Below, in pieces: positions 51,701 to 64,000 of a stretch of 64,000 bases of DNA. This DNA comes from Casuarius casuarius (taxonomy: Eukaryota > Chordata > Aves > Casuariiformes > Casuariidae). Position 1 is the stretch's first letter. Each line of letters opens with the position of its first letter. The translations under genes were made by a program, and so were the position numbers. Below the pieces are notes generated by a model that saw only the letters and a program-made list of their open reading frames with translations, searched no databases and was not told the origin of the DNA. The stretch lies in assembly GCA_003342895.1 (NCBI GenBank), contig PTFA01000017.1, positions 1,300,016 through 1,364,015 on the forward strand. Direction: 5' to 3'.

Positions 51701-52898
51701 TGAAACTTCTTTAGTTTACTATTCAAATAGGATGAACTAATGCAGCTATCTTTGTCCTAGTTATGGCTTTGCCTGCACACATAAAAAAATTATAATTTGT
51801 AGGGCATTTTGGCCTTCAGTTTAGCCTTCTTAGTAATAGAAAATTTAAGTTAAAAGCAGTCTATGTGTGAAGAATTATTGACAGCCACTATGCAGCCAGT
51901 AGCTCCTACTTCAAAGCTCTCTGGTGGGATTCTCCTATAAATATGCCAGACATTAAACAACTCCTTTTCCATTCAGAGTCTCATTTTAAGTTTCCTTGCT
52001 TTATTAAAAGCCAGATGGTGCACAGACTTAATACAGGTATACATATCAGAGCAAAAATCTTGGTACAAATCTGAGAAAATACAATAAAACTAGGTTCAGA
52101 CTTACTTAAGAGGCTAACAGGGGTATGTCCCCATTCCATTCCCTCTCCCTCCCACCAACATCCATAATACGAAGCCATTAAAATCTGACCTGTGATACAT
52201 GGAGCAGTGGGAGACCTCAGCACTAAACTGCATTGCTCTCATAACCCTCAGGGTGTTTTGTGCATGCAATACTAAATCCAGTGACTTCAGCTCATATTTC
52301 TCCCAGTCTCTGTCCACCAACATTGTACTGTATACACAGCTGCTAATAGCATCGAGAAAGACAGACAGAACTGCCAGTCTCCCACAAGAGGCTACAAAAG
52401 GTCTACTGCATCTTTGCCTCCTTTGAGGCACATAAAATAAGAGAAAGGGAGCCCTGAGGATAGGGCCATGGCTTACTCCGCAGACAATACCGAATCTATA
52501 TGCTCTTGGAGTCGAGAAGGCATGCGCCTCTGGAGTTGCCTGTTGATCCCTTCCATGCAAAGCAGCTCCTCACCATTTTTTTGTAGTCCTGTCACATCAT
52601 CTAGCTCTTAAAATACATAGGAAATCACCTCTTTGGCACCTGGCCTCCAGGTATTTTGACTTAGTAGGCCATGTGCTACTCCATCTTAACAACATTTTTT
52701 CCCAGTATAGAAATTGGGCTATTGATCATCATCAAGGATGCCTGGCTGTGAAGGTGCTGACAATGAGTTCTTACTGAGCCACCGCTCAGTAACATTTATT
52801 ATTTATTGCCAAAATTGATGTGGGGACTACAGCAAAAACTGACCCTGGCAGTCAGTCCATATTCATCTTTGAGTTCTAGAAATACAAAAGAAAATTCC
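45765..52898. other. non-coding stretch, mainly unique
   Basis: No gene is supported in these 7.1 kb. A 63-base candidate at 49845-49907 (ACTACAG| ... GAG|GTAAGG, open in one frame) is the only splice pair worth noting. A 148-codon minus frame at 52114-52560 overlaps a plus frame and has no motif. Confidence 0.5.
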
Positions 52899-52990
52899 TT
52901 TTCCTCTTCCTTTTCTCTGTTTTTTTTCTTTTTGATTTTTTTTCTGTTTGTTTGCTTGGCTTTTGGTTATTTTTATTGAGTTCTTAATAA
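52899..52990. repeat. T-rich / pyrimidine low-complexity tract
   Basis: Runs of TTTTTTTTC, TTTTTGATTTTTTTTC and TTTGTTTGC make about 90 bases of T-dominated sequence. Confidence 0.65.
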
Positions 52991-55900
52991 AAAAATTGTT
53001 ATTGGTTTCATTGCAGCATAAACACTAATGGATTTTTTTGCAGTACACTGATTTCTGCAAGACAGACTGAGCACAACAGTTTTAAAATGGCATATCACAC
53101 ATACATGACAGTTAAAAGTGTGTTGGTTTTGTTCTGTCTTGCTGTCTGGCAGGAATCGCTATAGATATTTTTCTATAGACTGTGCACAGTATTGGGATGG
53201 ATGAAACAAGAGCTAAAGTTAACCACAAGAATACAAAATGCCATTTTCTAGAGTGTTCCTGCATCCTGGGTTGCTCAGGTAGATGCTTGGCTATGATTAA
53301 TCACTCCTTATGCACAGTCATATGATTGAATACCAGATATACAGAGTGACATCCAGAACTGGCCAATGGCTCTTTGAAGGTGAACTTTTCCTCAACTAAC
53401 TGCTCTGTTCTTCAGGTCAGATGAAGAGAACCATAAGTATGATATGCGTATCCTAATTTTTGCTAAGTAGAATGAAGAAAAGTGCAATAACTGTGTTCAG
53501 CTTTACCCGAAGCAGTTCAAGAAAATTTCAATCATTTAATGAAAAAAAATAAGGAAATACAGCATCAAGTTTTTCTTTTTCTAAAAACAAAGTTACTGGC
53601 CATGAATTCTCCAGTAATCTCCCACCCCCATTTACATGCACTCCAAGTTATGGGTATTTTTTTTCTCTAGATGACATTTTAAGGACAGACTGCCAAGCCC
53701 ATCTGTCCCCTCATTTGCAGTAATTCCTCTTTGCATGAGCTTTCCACATGCTGTTAAATTTTCCGGTAGAGAACAGTTCGTTTTCTCTCTGCCATGGATT
53801 TCCTTTCTGAGAGTATGTTGTCCTCCTACCACCTGGGGAGCTGCAACCCTCACAGAAAATTGTGGGTGCTTAGTGTATCTGAAAAATAACCCAGATGTAT
53901 GTCAAGTCGGATGCTTAATTACGAACACTCAGTACCTCAAAAAGTTATGTCTATCATAACTTAAGCGGGCATCTTGAAACAGAAACAGCCAAAGTCAAAG
54001 TGCAGTTCTGGCCTATGATTTTCCATGACGTTACTACTATAGTTTTGTCAATTGCCTAATGAATTCCACCACCATGTTTACAGCTCCACTACAGGTGATC
54101 TGAAAACAACGTCCCAGTCCCTAAATAGCTATGAAACAGATAAGTGTCACTCAAATAGTTCTGATGACACTGCAGACTACAAAAGATAGATACCACAGCC
54201 CCCCAGAGACTGTCTTGAATGATACTGCTGCATGTTTACCTTTTTAATAACTTTGTTCCTAAAATCCTCTACAACAGAAGTGAGATTTTTAATTGTACGA
54301 AAATCAAAAAATGAAGACTAAATTTGCCTCTTCAGTTCCAGAAAAGTTGAGCCATAGCTTTTTAAGGAAACCATAAGAGCAAAAAATCAGACATTAGAAA
54401 GCCACTCTAACTCCCATAGAGGAAAATGAATCACACTCTCTTAGAAATAGCAACAGCTGAAAAATCTCCTATAGAATAACAGCTAGAATGCATTTTTATC
54501 ATCCGATTTTGTAATGTTTCCTCCATGTTTTCAGTGAAGTGGAATATGCTGCTGTTTGTTGGAGGACATAAAATGTTATCTAACTATTATACATTACTAG
54601 ATTCTCACAGTGCATTTCCTTTGATCAGATCTATTACTAACCTGTTCTGCCTGTGGAAAAACCAGTTGACAGAATTTCTGGATTTATTATTTTCTGTTCC
54701 TCTCCTTTTGTTCTCTTCTCATTTTTCCCTTCCATTCTTCATTTTTCTGTTTATCTGTTGGTACTGCCCAGTAAAGGGCAAAGAAGAGTTTTATTATAGG
54801 AAGACTGTATGCGTCAAGTTTCAACCTTGAAAGAATCCTATATGCAAACTAACTGCATATTCAAGCCTACAAGCATTAATTTTCTTCATGTTTATACTAA
54901 AGTTTTTGGAGGGGGAGAAGGATGTCTAAATACCAAGAATATTTATTCAAATAAAAGGGAATTAGTTTTGGAAAATAATATATTGCACTACATAGATCTC
55001 ATCACAGCAGAATCTTCAAATACTTCACAATCATGAACTAAGAGTGACTAATGGACATAGATTAGAGTATTAGTTTCTCCATTACTATATACCTTTTTAC
55101 TTACTAATTACAGAAGGACACAGAGTGCTCTGCTTTATCCACTTAATGGCGCTCCTTGTATAGCACATAAAGATATGTCTTTACAACCTATGTACTTATG
55201 CCTGCTTTATAGAGTATCTGATGCACTCCATCTATCTTCGACTTGATAGTTTCTTGGCAGAACCTTCTATACCTATCTTTCTCCCTCTCTCTTTCCGCCT
55301 CATCTTCAGCAGTTCACAGTTAATGATGTTGTTTCCTGACTGGCAGACATAAAGGGACAAATTGTGTTAGTTGTTGCCTAAGGTTTGCTTGATGTTCTGA
55401 CAGTTAGGTTATTATCTGTCAGACTAAGCTGAGAAGTCTGCCTTTGGGAGACTGTTACTTTCAAGTTTGCGGTCTTGGACATTTTGCATTAAGCATCACA
55501 AAACCTGAACTAAATTTCAGTTTCTTAACTACTAATTATATCTCCACCTATAATAATTATATTCATATGTCTTCTTAAAAGATGCAAATGACAGCTGCCT
55601 TCCCATGTCCTATCCACTGAACACATGGAAAAGAGTAAAAGGCTTAAATCACATTACATGAGATTTAGGTTAAGCCTTCAGAAGAAAGCCTCTCTGGTTC
55701 TAAGAATGATGAAGCACTGGAAGACACTACCTAGAGAAACCAGAGTTGTAGCCATTAGGTGGTAACAACCACTCTTCGTTATACCAAGTGACAAAATCGG
55801 TAAAAGAATGGACATCTCTTGGGGCACACTAGCATATGAAAACAACAAAACAAACATGCAACTAAGTACTGGCTGAGACATCACTTTATGTGTGAACTAA

Positions 55901-58900
55901 GTGACTAGACAATTTGAGGGAGTAGATTGCACCAATGAAAGACTGAAGATGTAGCAAAAGGTATTGCACAAGGACAATAATCTCGGATCGTGAAAAATAT
56001 GTCTATTGAGCTTTCAATTTTTATTAATCCGTATTATAAATTTTAGTCTTCATTTTTAAGTGTATTTTCTGTAAATCATCAAGGATCAGGACCAAGAAGT
56101 CAGAGACGAAGAAGCTGTTTCTTGAAGACCGTATTACTGCTAATAACTAACCACTTCTGTTCTTTATCAGTCATCAATGTGAATGCATTCTGCTGAACAG
56201 AGGCTGTTCATTTTCACTCACAACTTCTAAGAATTTGGGGAGGGAAATATATCATAAAAGACATTCTTGTGCATGGCTTGAACAAGTGCCCTTACGGAAG
56301 AAAGTTTCATTGCAATGGAAATGTGTTTGTCACTATTAGAAGGTCTGGTTTCATTTAATGTTTGTTGGTCTACAGCAAGTTCATTCCTGGTAATATGTTT
56401 GTCCAGGTTAGGAGGCTGGAGGCTGAGAGAAGGAATCCAGGAAAATATTTTTTTAATTCTCATCTTCCTCCACATAGCTTGTAATTGTTAATGGCTTCTA
56501 ATAGAGATTTCATCAGGTAGTATGCAACAGTGTTGCTTGGATGTTTTGTGAGACTTGTCTTCTTGCATCCTAATGGCAGGAAGTTGGCTTACTCAAAGAT
56601 ATGATTTACTCACCCAGAGGAATGGTTTTGATGTAGTCCTTTTTGAGTTTCTGAAGCAGGTTATATGATTGTTATGGGCAGGTGTGATAAACAGCCAAAC
56701 TGTCAGATACAATCATGGTTTTGGGGTGTTTCAGACAGTTTCTAGCTTTGTGAGAATACGTGTTTTGGTCAATAGTTTTTCCGCATATAGTAGAGTCTAA
56801 GTTGCCATTTTTGTGATGCTCATGGAACTCAGAAAGTTGATGTTATAGACTGGATTCCAGATACAGTTTCATGGCAATGGTTATTACTGAAATACTGTGA
56901 AATCAATGAAAGATCCCTATCTAGGTGATCCAGGTGGTGGTGCAGGTGATCTGTCTAAAGTACAGTGGTGTTTTCGCAATTCAAGTATCTAGAAAATCTT
57001 CCTAGCAGTATTCCCGAAACTTGCCCATTAGCTCAAGAACTATCTTGATGTCCCTAACGATGCCCAGAATCTACAGAAAATGGTCATTATTTAAGTTGAA
57101 CTTAACGGGAAAAGCATCAACTTAACAGGCAAGATGATCTGCCAAAGTCCCTCCCTGACTCATGCTCCATAGTTCAGTGTTTCGCATATACAGTAAGGAT
57201 ATAAAGGGAAATTCTCCACAGTGGTGAGAAATAACTTTGGATTCACGAGGAAGACAGATAATGTAGCGATTCATGTGGTAAGTATATAAAAAGAGAGATG
57301 GTACTCTTTACTATCGCGGATAGTAAGTGATAGTTTCTTTCTGAGACTGGAAAAGTGTTTATCCAAATATATCTTTCAAAGAGCAAACAGAAGACCAGTA
57401 AAATGAGGATACAATGATACAAAAGATGGTCAAAACCAGGATTTGTTTGCATTCCCATTCCCATGGTGTTTGGGAAGAGGCATGAATTAAGGACAAATGA
57501 TAAAATCAGCTTGAGATCCTTTCTAAATAAAAGAAGTGTTACTTATATGTGACCTAATTAGAAGAGCTGCTGAATATCTTCAGGTGCTTCAGACTTCGAT
57601 CAAAGATTAAAATATTCACTGTTGCCTACATCCAAAAGCAACACCTGCAACAATATTTTAGCCACTTTACAAGAATTAAAACATCTTCAATCAAACTCTG
57701 CTTCCTTATAATGATGCCTTTTTCAATGGAAATTGGTTAAAAGTGTAAAAATTAGGATGCAAATCATGGACTTTGAGGAACAGGTAATCCAGAGTTTATA
57801 TGATTGAATTTTAAAAAATTTTAAAACATTAAGCATCAATTCAAAAGTATTGCCTGAAATAACATTAAAAAGGAAAAGAAAAAGTTTTTAAAGATGTTTA
57901 AAAGACTTTTAGGTGTTTTCCAAACCAACAAAACTAACACAGAAAAAGAAATCAATCCTAACAATGCACAGTATTTTACCTTAGACTCCAGGTAACAATA
58001 AAGATTTTTCTATCCCTAAAATTGTTTTACCTCAGTCATCTTTTCCTCTTCAGTTTCTGGAGTTTGGGTATCTAAATATTGTATTTACTGTTTCCAGATG
58101 AAAATTATTCATCACTCATGCACTAGAAGTGGAAAAAAAATTATGTCCCCATGAAGATCTGAGAACGGATTTCAGAGGTTCCCTGGTATAAATCTAGCAG
58201 ACAAGCAACACAGTAAGATGACACTTTGTAACCACGAAGAGGATCAGGGCTTCTCTGACAGATTTCTTTTAGGCATCAAAATAATTTATTTTTTAAAGAC
58301 TATTTTATTTCATCAGTATTTAATGACAAAGATTCACAATAAATATCTTGCCTGGTTTTAGGAGAAAAGCTGTCCACACAACAAGATTTGGCTGCTTAGA
58401 TGAAGCACGGATTACAGCCACCCCTCTCTCACAAAAAGAACAATACTTTTCCACACAGATCAATGAAGTAGCATGGAGGAGCAATGCACAGTACACCAAT
58501 GTGATGGGGAATCAGTCAAGTTTTAGCTATGAAACTTATACCTGTAGTCACATGCTTTGTCTATGTCCTGCTGTTGTACAGCATGAGGTTCAGGGTACAT
58601 ACATCCCCCTTGCAGGGCACAGATGTCACCCATGGAAACATCTGCTCTTTGTAGAACCACATAATCTTCAGATAAATAATCATGAAAAAACACAAGGGGA
58701 TTTCAGTTCTACTGTGTGAGGTGGACTGATATCTCATGCAGTGTCATTGGCTCAAACCCACTATTTACAAGTTAGCCAAGGATATCTTGAACCTATAACA
58801 TGGGCATAAATACAGTATCAGACATGAAATAAGCAATTGGCAAAATAGTAGCCATTTACAGAAGAGGGATCCACAGAGACTAGATTCATGTGACTATGAT

Positions 58901-60830
58901 TAGGTATCTGTATCTGAGCTAGTCATCTAATCTGCTTTGGTACTCTATGGAAAGAGGAATTTCCAGGACATAATTCATTTCAACCTAAGATGGATGTCTA
59001 GCATACATCAACTTGAACTTTGCCCCCAAATTGCCTCTTTTTTTCCACTGACTATAAAGAGATCTCAAAGTGAACCAGCTCAGGGGCAGAGTTTAACGTT
59101 AGCAGTATCTGAAGTTAGGTAAGATGAGTCCCACACAACATGACTTCTGGAAGACGATCTGAAACATGAACAGGTTTTTGTTTATTTATAAAGATAAAAA
59201 GCCAAAGAAGAAATTCAAGCACAGAACTCACCATCAGAAGTTTATCCGCCCTAATGAACTCAGATTACATTCCATTTATGGTAGCACTTAGGACTCTAAA
59301 TAATCATAATTTAGTAGAAATTGTATGCATAGGTCACACTGGCACTTTCTGTCGTATATAACCACAGATAACTGAACTGCATACATGGCTGATGTCAGTG
59401 AAGAAGATCTGTTAAACTAACATTATTTGCAAAGACACCATTCAATAGTTTTTTTAAAAGCTTTGTAATGAGCTTTCTCATGTGCATTTTAGGCTGAACC
59501 TGAGAAATGGAAACCCAGAACATCCTACTCTCAGAAAAGTTACAAACTATCACAAGGAGTCAAAAAGTCTTTATCACCTTTGTCTTTTTTTTTTTCCTCT
59601 TATCACTGTGAGTGCCAGTGATGTCAACAGAAACTTCTGTCCTGATTAAAGGTAATACACATGGCCCTGCAAATAGAGCTGCCATTTGCCAGTAGCAACA
59701 CTACTATACCATTCCTTTTTTAGTTCACAGCAGAGCAAAGCGAAGAGGAAATCCCTAACAAGAGCCAGGGATCTTCAGCGGAGCTCTCATTAGCATGCAT
59801 TCTAATGCATGAACCCTTCAGGGAGAAACTAACTGATACCTGCTGATTCATTCTGACAGATGCTATCAATTTACTGCACATTTTCTAGGAAAGTGATGCA
59901 GGAGTAGCTTTAGGCAAGCACGAGTCATAAGGAGCCCTGTATTCAATGAAGCCGGGATGGGCTGCTATCTCTTGAGTAAGCCATTCTCAAATATTCCCCC
60001 CAACAGTTCCCTATCCTGCACATCCATCTCTCTGGGCCATGCTGGCAGATATTACTCTACTCTTCATGTGACCCAGTGTTCCCATTCCAGCATGTGCTGC
60101 TGAAAGTCAATCATCCCCTTTGATAATAGGCCAAATACTTAAATAAACATAACACTATCACTTCTGTCTAAAGGCTAAAGCACAGGGAATGTCTCTCTAG
60201 AGATAGAAAAGACTCTGTAAGAAGACTCTGGGGGAACAAGAAGCTTTAAGAACAAAACTAGATACAGCTACTGGAGTTTACAAGAAAGCTCCAGCTATTG
60301 TATATGAAGAATAGGAAGACATTCTCTTCAAAGCAGTATGGAAAGAGAATGCAACTCCTCTGTCAATAGCTATCGAATTATATAACTAGACCAATTTAAC
60401 TTGTGCATTCCACTACTTGTGGATTAAGTATATCAAAATAAGCATAAAAATATAGCTCTGGTTAGTGGTGTGTAATGAATTTCAGTCAGCACATCACTGG
60501 TACTCTCACTTTCTTCTACTTCTCTTTCCTTGTGTGTAGAAGAGAAATGTCTGCACCCATAGTTGGGACTGATTCTGAGGCCTTGCTCAATGATATGCTT
60601 CACAGACAAGAATACTGCGAAAAAACCTCATCACAGTCCCTCTTGTGCCTCAAAATATGCTGAACTCCCAAGAGCAAGGACAGCGTGGATGCCATTAGTG
60701 TGCTCAAAGCATTACAATATATAGAGGAAGGTTAAATGGTTCTGGCTGGTTTAGTCAAAGTCTCTTCCAAAATATCATTCATGATGTAGTCCCTGCTATG
60801 ACAGTCAAAAATGTAGCTATGCCCAGGTAG
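52991..60830. other. non-coding stretch, AT-rich
   Basis: No gene is supported in these 7.8 kb. Pyrimidine-rich sequence lies at about 54684-54757. A 123-codon plus frame at 58348-58719 follows an acceptor-like TTGCCTGGTTTTAG but has no clear donor, is within chance expectation, and shows no domain. No mobile element is recognised. Confidence 0.5.
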
Positions 60831-61060
60831 GCACCTACTGTAGCTAGCTGTATAGTAGCCCTACAATAGCATTCTAGCTGTGGCAACACAAGTTGCAACG
60901 TGGCTCACCTAGCAACTATCTGGCCACATATCCTACGCTAAGGTATGCTTAGACAGCTACCAGTACCTGAGCCACTGTGTTCAAAACCAGCACAAATGTG
61001 TCTATACTAGCTTGCAGCTCACAGCTGTGCCTGCAGTAGATTTGCAGCATTAAAGCTCTG
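60831..61060. other. stretch with vague similarity to old sauropsid repeats
   Basis: Phrases such as TGTCTATACTAGCTTGCAGC and AGCTGTGCCTGCAGTAG recall old DNA-transposon or SINE fragments seen in turtles and crocodilians ('tgtctacactag...'). The match is by eye only and no ends can be drawn. Confidence 0.15.
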
Positions 61061-62600
61061 TAACATGAAAGGAATGGGAAAATCCTATAACATTTAAACA
61101 CTGAACAAAACCATGATGACTATACAGTAAGTAATAATGCTACACTAGGAGGGGAGATGCTCTAAGGTACATAGTATGATGTGCCATCATTTTTATGGTC
61201 TGATGATTTTTATGCCTGATTCAACAAATAATAATTCTCTGATGCCCTTTTCCACAAATGAATTATCATTAAATGGGTATTCTGTGAAATATGGAAACAC
61301 ATTTTAAACAATTTTGTGTAACACTTATAAAACTACTGAAATATGGGAGCTTCCAGTCCAAATATATTATCCTGTAACTCAGCCCTGGACAGGCATAGCA
61401 GACCCTCTAAGTATTTTCACTGCTAATCTGACAGGTAATACATTTTAACTAAATGATCTACCCATACATATTACAAATTATTAGCTGTCAATTAGATATA
61501 CTGATAATACAGATAATTATATGTTTCAAGTAATAGACCTGTACTTTGACATGCATTTACAGACTAATTAGCACTTCTGGCAAGCTTCTAGAAATAGAGC
61601 ATTCAAAGTAGCAGTAACAAAGTAGTTTTGACGCAGTTCTCTTTCTTTTTCCCTTTCCCTTCTTTTTCCCCATGACTTTTTTATTCTCCACACATTTACC
61701 TTTCATCTTAATGGGGAGTATTTAACATTTCGGAAATATATATATTTTTCATTACAGAGATTTCTGCTAATAGTTTCTATCGCATCTTAGAGATAAGCAA
61801 AACAATCCAGTATTTTCTCATCTTCATGAATTTGTTTTTCAACATAACAATTCACTCCTGTTCCAAGGGTCTGGACTGTAACAAGCAGAGCTGTTTGGTG
61901 GCCTTGTTGAAACTAAAATGTTTCACAGACATGTGAGAGTGTTGTCGGGAAAAGGTTTTAAAGCCAGCGATGACCAAGAGAGAGAAAGTAGTGGATGTAA
62001 GAAACCTTCCTCTGTTAAATGGGCCTGATTGCAAGCCAAAATGCAAAATCATAATTCTGTTTCCAAATACCATTTGAAAGGTTTTGGTCATGCATTAATA
62101 ACAATGTGCACTGGAATGACAACAAAATGCAAGACTTAGAAAGCCACTGAGAGTGAAGTCTGGTCCTCTGGACAGCTCTATGGCAAAGACAGGCATTTTT
62201 GTTTGAGGCCAATGACAAAGGACAGGATTTTTACATGATTCAGCACATACAAGAACAATTTGTTCTGTTTCCATAAATTAGAGAAAGACTTTCAGAGGTC
62301 CATGGTGCTGCATGTGGAGAGACAGTGGAGTAGAAGGAATGCTGTTTTCTGAAATCCTAAATAAACAAGATTTTTTTTATAGCTTCTGGTGGTGGAGGAA
62401 ATCCTGAAGCTCAGTGCTCTCTAAAGACCTGAAAGAACAGAGAAAACAGAGGAACTGGGGGTCCAGGATGCATGGCAATTTAGGCATGTCTGTGGTGTCT
62501 AATTTGTTCTACTATGTGAGTAAGGGGGGAGGGGAATGATCTGAATTAAAAAAATTAGAAAAATCATTACTGAGAAAACACTTCTTTCCTTACCAATTAC
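61061..62600. other. non-coding stretch before CR1
   Basis: AT-rich sequence with a pyrimidine-rich tract (about 61639-61690) and a short TATATATAT run (61736-61747). No gene is supported. Confidence 0.5.
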
Positions 62601-63690
62601 AGAACCACAGAATCATAGAATGGTTGTGGTTGGAAGGGACCTCTGGAGATCCTCTAGGCCAACCCCTCTGCTCAAGCAGGGTCATCCAGAGTACGTTGCC
62701 CAGGATTGTGTCCAGACAGCTTTTGAGTATCTCCAAGGATGGAGAGTCCACAACCTCTCTGGGCAACCTGTTCCAGTGCTCTGTCACCATCACAGTAAAG
62801 AAGTTTTTCCTTATGTTCAGATGGAACCGCCTGTGTTTTAGTTTGTGCCTGTTGCCTCTCGTCCTATCACTGGGCACCACAGAAAAGAATCAGGCCCCAT
62901 CCTCTTTTGACCCTCCCTTCAGATATTTATACACATTGATAAGATCCCTCCTGAGCCTTCTCTTCTCCAGGCTGAACAGTCCCAGCTCTCGCAGCCTTTC
63001 CTCATGAGAGATGCTCTAGTCCCTGAATCATCTTAATAGCTCTCCGCTGGACTCTCTCCAGTAGCTCCATGTCTCTTTTATCGGCGAGCCCAGAACTAGA
63101 CACAGTACTCCAGATGTGGCCTCACCAGGGCTGAGCAGAGGTGGACGATCACCTCCCTCGACCTGCTGGCAATGCTCTTCCTAATGCAGCCCNGGATACC
63201 ATTGGCCTTCTTGGCCACAAGGGCACATTGCTGGCTCATGGTCAACTCAGTCAACTTCTTGTCCGCCAGGACTCCCAGGTCCTTCTCCACAGAGCTGTTT
63301 TCCAGCAGATCAGCCCCCAGCCTGTGCTGGTGCATGGAGTTACTCCTCCCTAGGTGCAGGACTCTGCCTTTCCCTTTGTTGAACTTCATGAGGTTCCCCT
63401 CTGCCCATCTCTCCAGCCTGTTGAGGTCCCTCTGAACAGCAGCACAGCCCTCTGGTGTATCAGCCACTCCTCCCGGTTTTGCATCATCAGCAAACTTGCT
63501 GAGGGTGCACTCTGTCCCTTCATCCAGGTCACTGATGAATAAGTTGAACAATATTGGACCCAGAATTGACCCCTATGGGACACCACTAGCTACGGGCTTC
63601 CGACTAGACTTTGTGCCGCTGATCACAGCCCTCTGAGCTCTGCCATTCAACTGTAGCCTTCATTCCAATAGTTCAGTCTCCATCAACAGC
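62601..63690 (-). mobile_element. CR1 LINE, 5'-truncated copy with intact 3' end
   Basis: The 3' end reads on the minus strand as the classic CR1 terminus: GGTCCCTTCCAACCACAACC, then ATTCTATG ATTCTGTG and a few bases, finishing near 62601. Going leftwards in the element, the 3'UTR, the ORF2 C-terminal domain and part of the RT palm are collinear with CR1. Similarity fades at about 63680-63700, giving a length near 1.1 kb, as expected for incomplete target-primed reverse transcription. It is less decayed than the copy at 5.6 kb. An N lies at 63193. Confidence 0.96.
62640..63600 (-). pseudogene. CR1 ORF2 reverse-transcriptase relic
   Basis: The relic covers the second half of the RT and the C-terminal domain. 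SGVP(stop)[14 protein letters not shown] has TAG at 63575-63573 in place of the glutamine codon. The catalytic FADDAK box has its paired aspartates at 63488-63483. The frame continues through [19 protein letters not shown] and [21 protein letters not shown] to a second TAG (63098-63096), again at a glutamine position (CVQ). Past this there is a TAA and a frameshift. The C-terminal part is then readable in another frame (GNRHKLKHRRFHLNIRKNFF, EHWNRLPREVV). It could not make an active enzyme. Confidence 0.93.
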
Positions 63691-64000
63691 TTCTGTTATT
63701 GAGATTTATGAATGAAACTACCTATATAAATCTTCATATATTAATTTATAGTTTCCACATTCAATGTGACACGACCTATCTACTTGAGAGACTATTAAAT
63801 CTGTATTGCAATGAAACATAAACCCTTCCAAAACTATAAAACTTAATAGTAGATCTTCCTTCATCAATAAAAGTCATTATAACTGTTTAATACTCTATGT
63901 TTTTTTATTAAGATCATACAGGCTCTTGTAGTGAGATACAATACATAGAAAGGCTCGTGACATACAGCTAAGTGGTACAAGAGGGTTTTTTTTCCTCAGA
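63691..64000. other. non-coding AT-rich flank
   Basis: No feature is recognised. It is the flank upstream of the truncated 5' end of the CR1 copy. Confidence 0.5.

Noticed and set aside
52114..52560. 148-codon minus frame
   Set aside because: Overlaps an open plus frame, no motif, no splice support.
58348..58719. 123-codon frame after an acceptor-like TTTTAG
   Set aside because: No clear donor or domain, and the length is within chance expectation.
1..64000. CRISPR arrays, bacterial operons, tRNA or rRNA genes, intact LTR retroelements
   Set aside because: No regularly spaced repeats, no tRNA B-box/clover patterns spotted by eye, no paired LTRs, and the overall character is vertebrate non-coding DNA.

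Overview
The window looks like nuclear DNA of a sauropsid, most likely a bird. It is AT-rich and CpG-poor, with few repeats and no compact genes, operons, rRNA or recognisable tRNA. Its only clearly identifiable mobile DNA is two CR1 (chicken repeat 1) LINE copies, at about 4.84-6.40 kb (+) and 62.6-63.7 kb (-). CR1 is also abundant in crocodilians and turtles, so 'bird' rests on CR1 type plus low repeat density and is an inference.

No complete protein-coding gene can be supported. The longest stop-free frames (148-162 codons) are about what chance gives in 64 kb of this composition, match no family I recognise, and are often open in several frames at once. The window therefore reads as intergenic or long-intron sequence. 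A few short stretches have protein-like frames and/or good splice sites and are listed as weak exon candidates: 1-121 (-), 9994-10057 (+), 27357-27578 (+), 27751-27927 (-), 44098-44116 (-, a possible 19-nt microexon) and 45616-45764 (+).

Layout: 0-4.4 kb is unique AT-rich sequence with a possible coding exon at the left edge. At 4.44-4.7 kb there is a faint ancient core-SINE (MIR-like). An unusual CR1 follows, which keeps 5'-region and ORF1 sequence fused to the 3' end of ORF2. From 6.4 to 21 kb the sequence is mostly unique, with a 55-nt poly(T) run next to an N at 7.33 kb. At 21.2-23.2 kb come a 23-bp imperfect tandem duplication, a second MIR-like SINE, a purine tract and a strong hairpin. 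From 23 to 62.6 kb it is largely unique, with a 25-nt near-perfect palindrome (32.68 kb), an exact 48-bp tandem duplication that starts in the arm of a hairpin (34.19 kb), pyrimidine tracts and the weak exon candidates. At 62.6-63.7 kb is a 5'-truncated CR1 with an intact 3' end, and the last 300 bases are AT-rich.

No CRISPR array, phage, intact retrovirus or undescribed gene system could be supported. The most useful leads are the CR1 with a retained 5' end, the amber codon shared by both CR1 copies, the hairpin-bounded duplication, and the microexon candidate.
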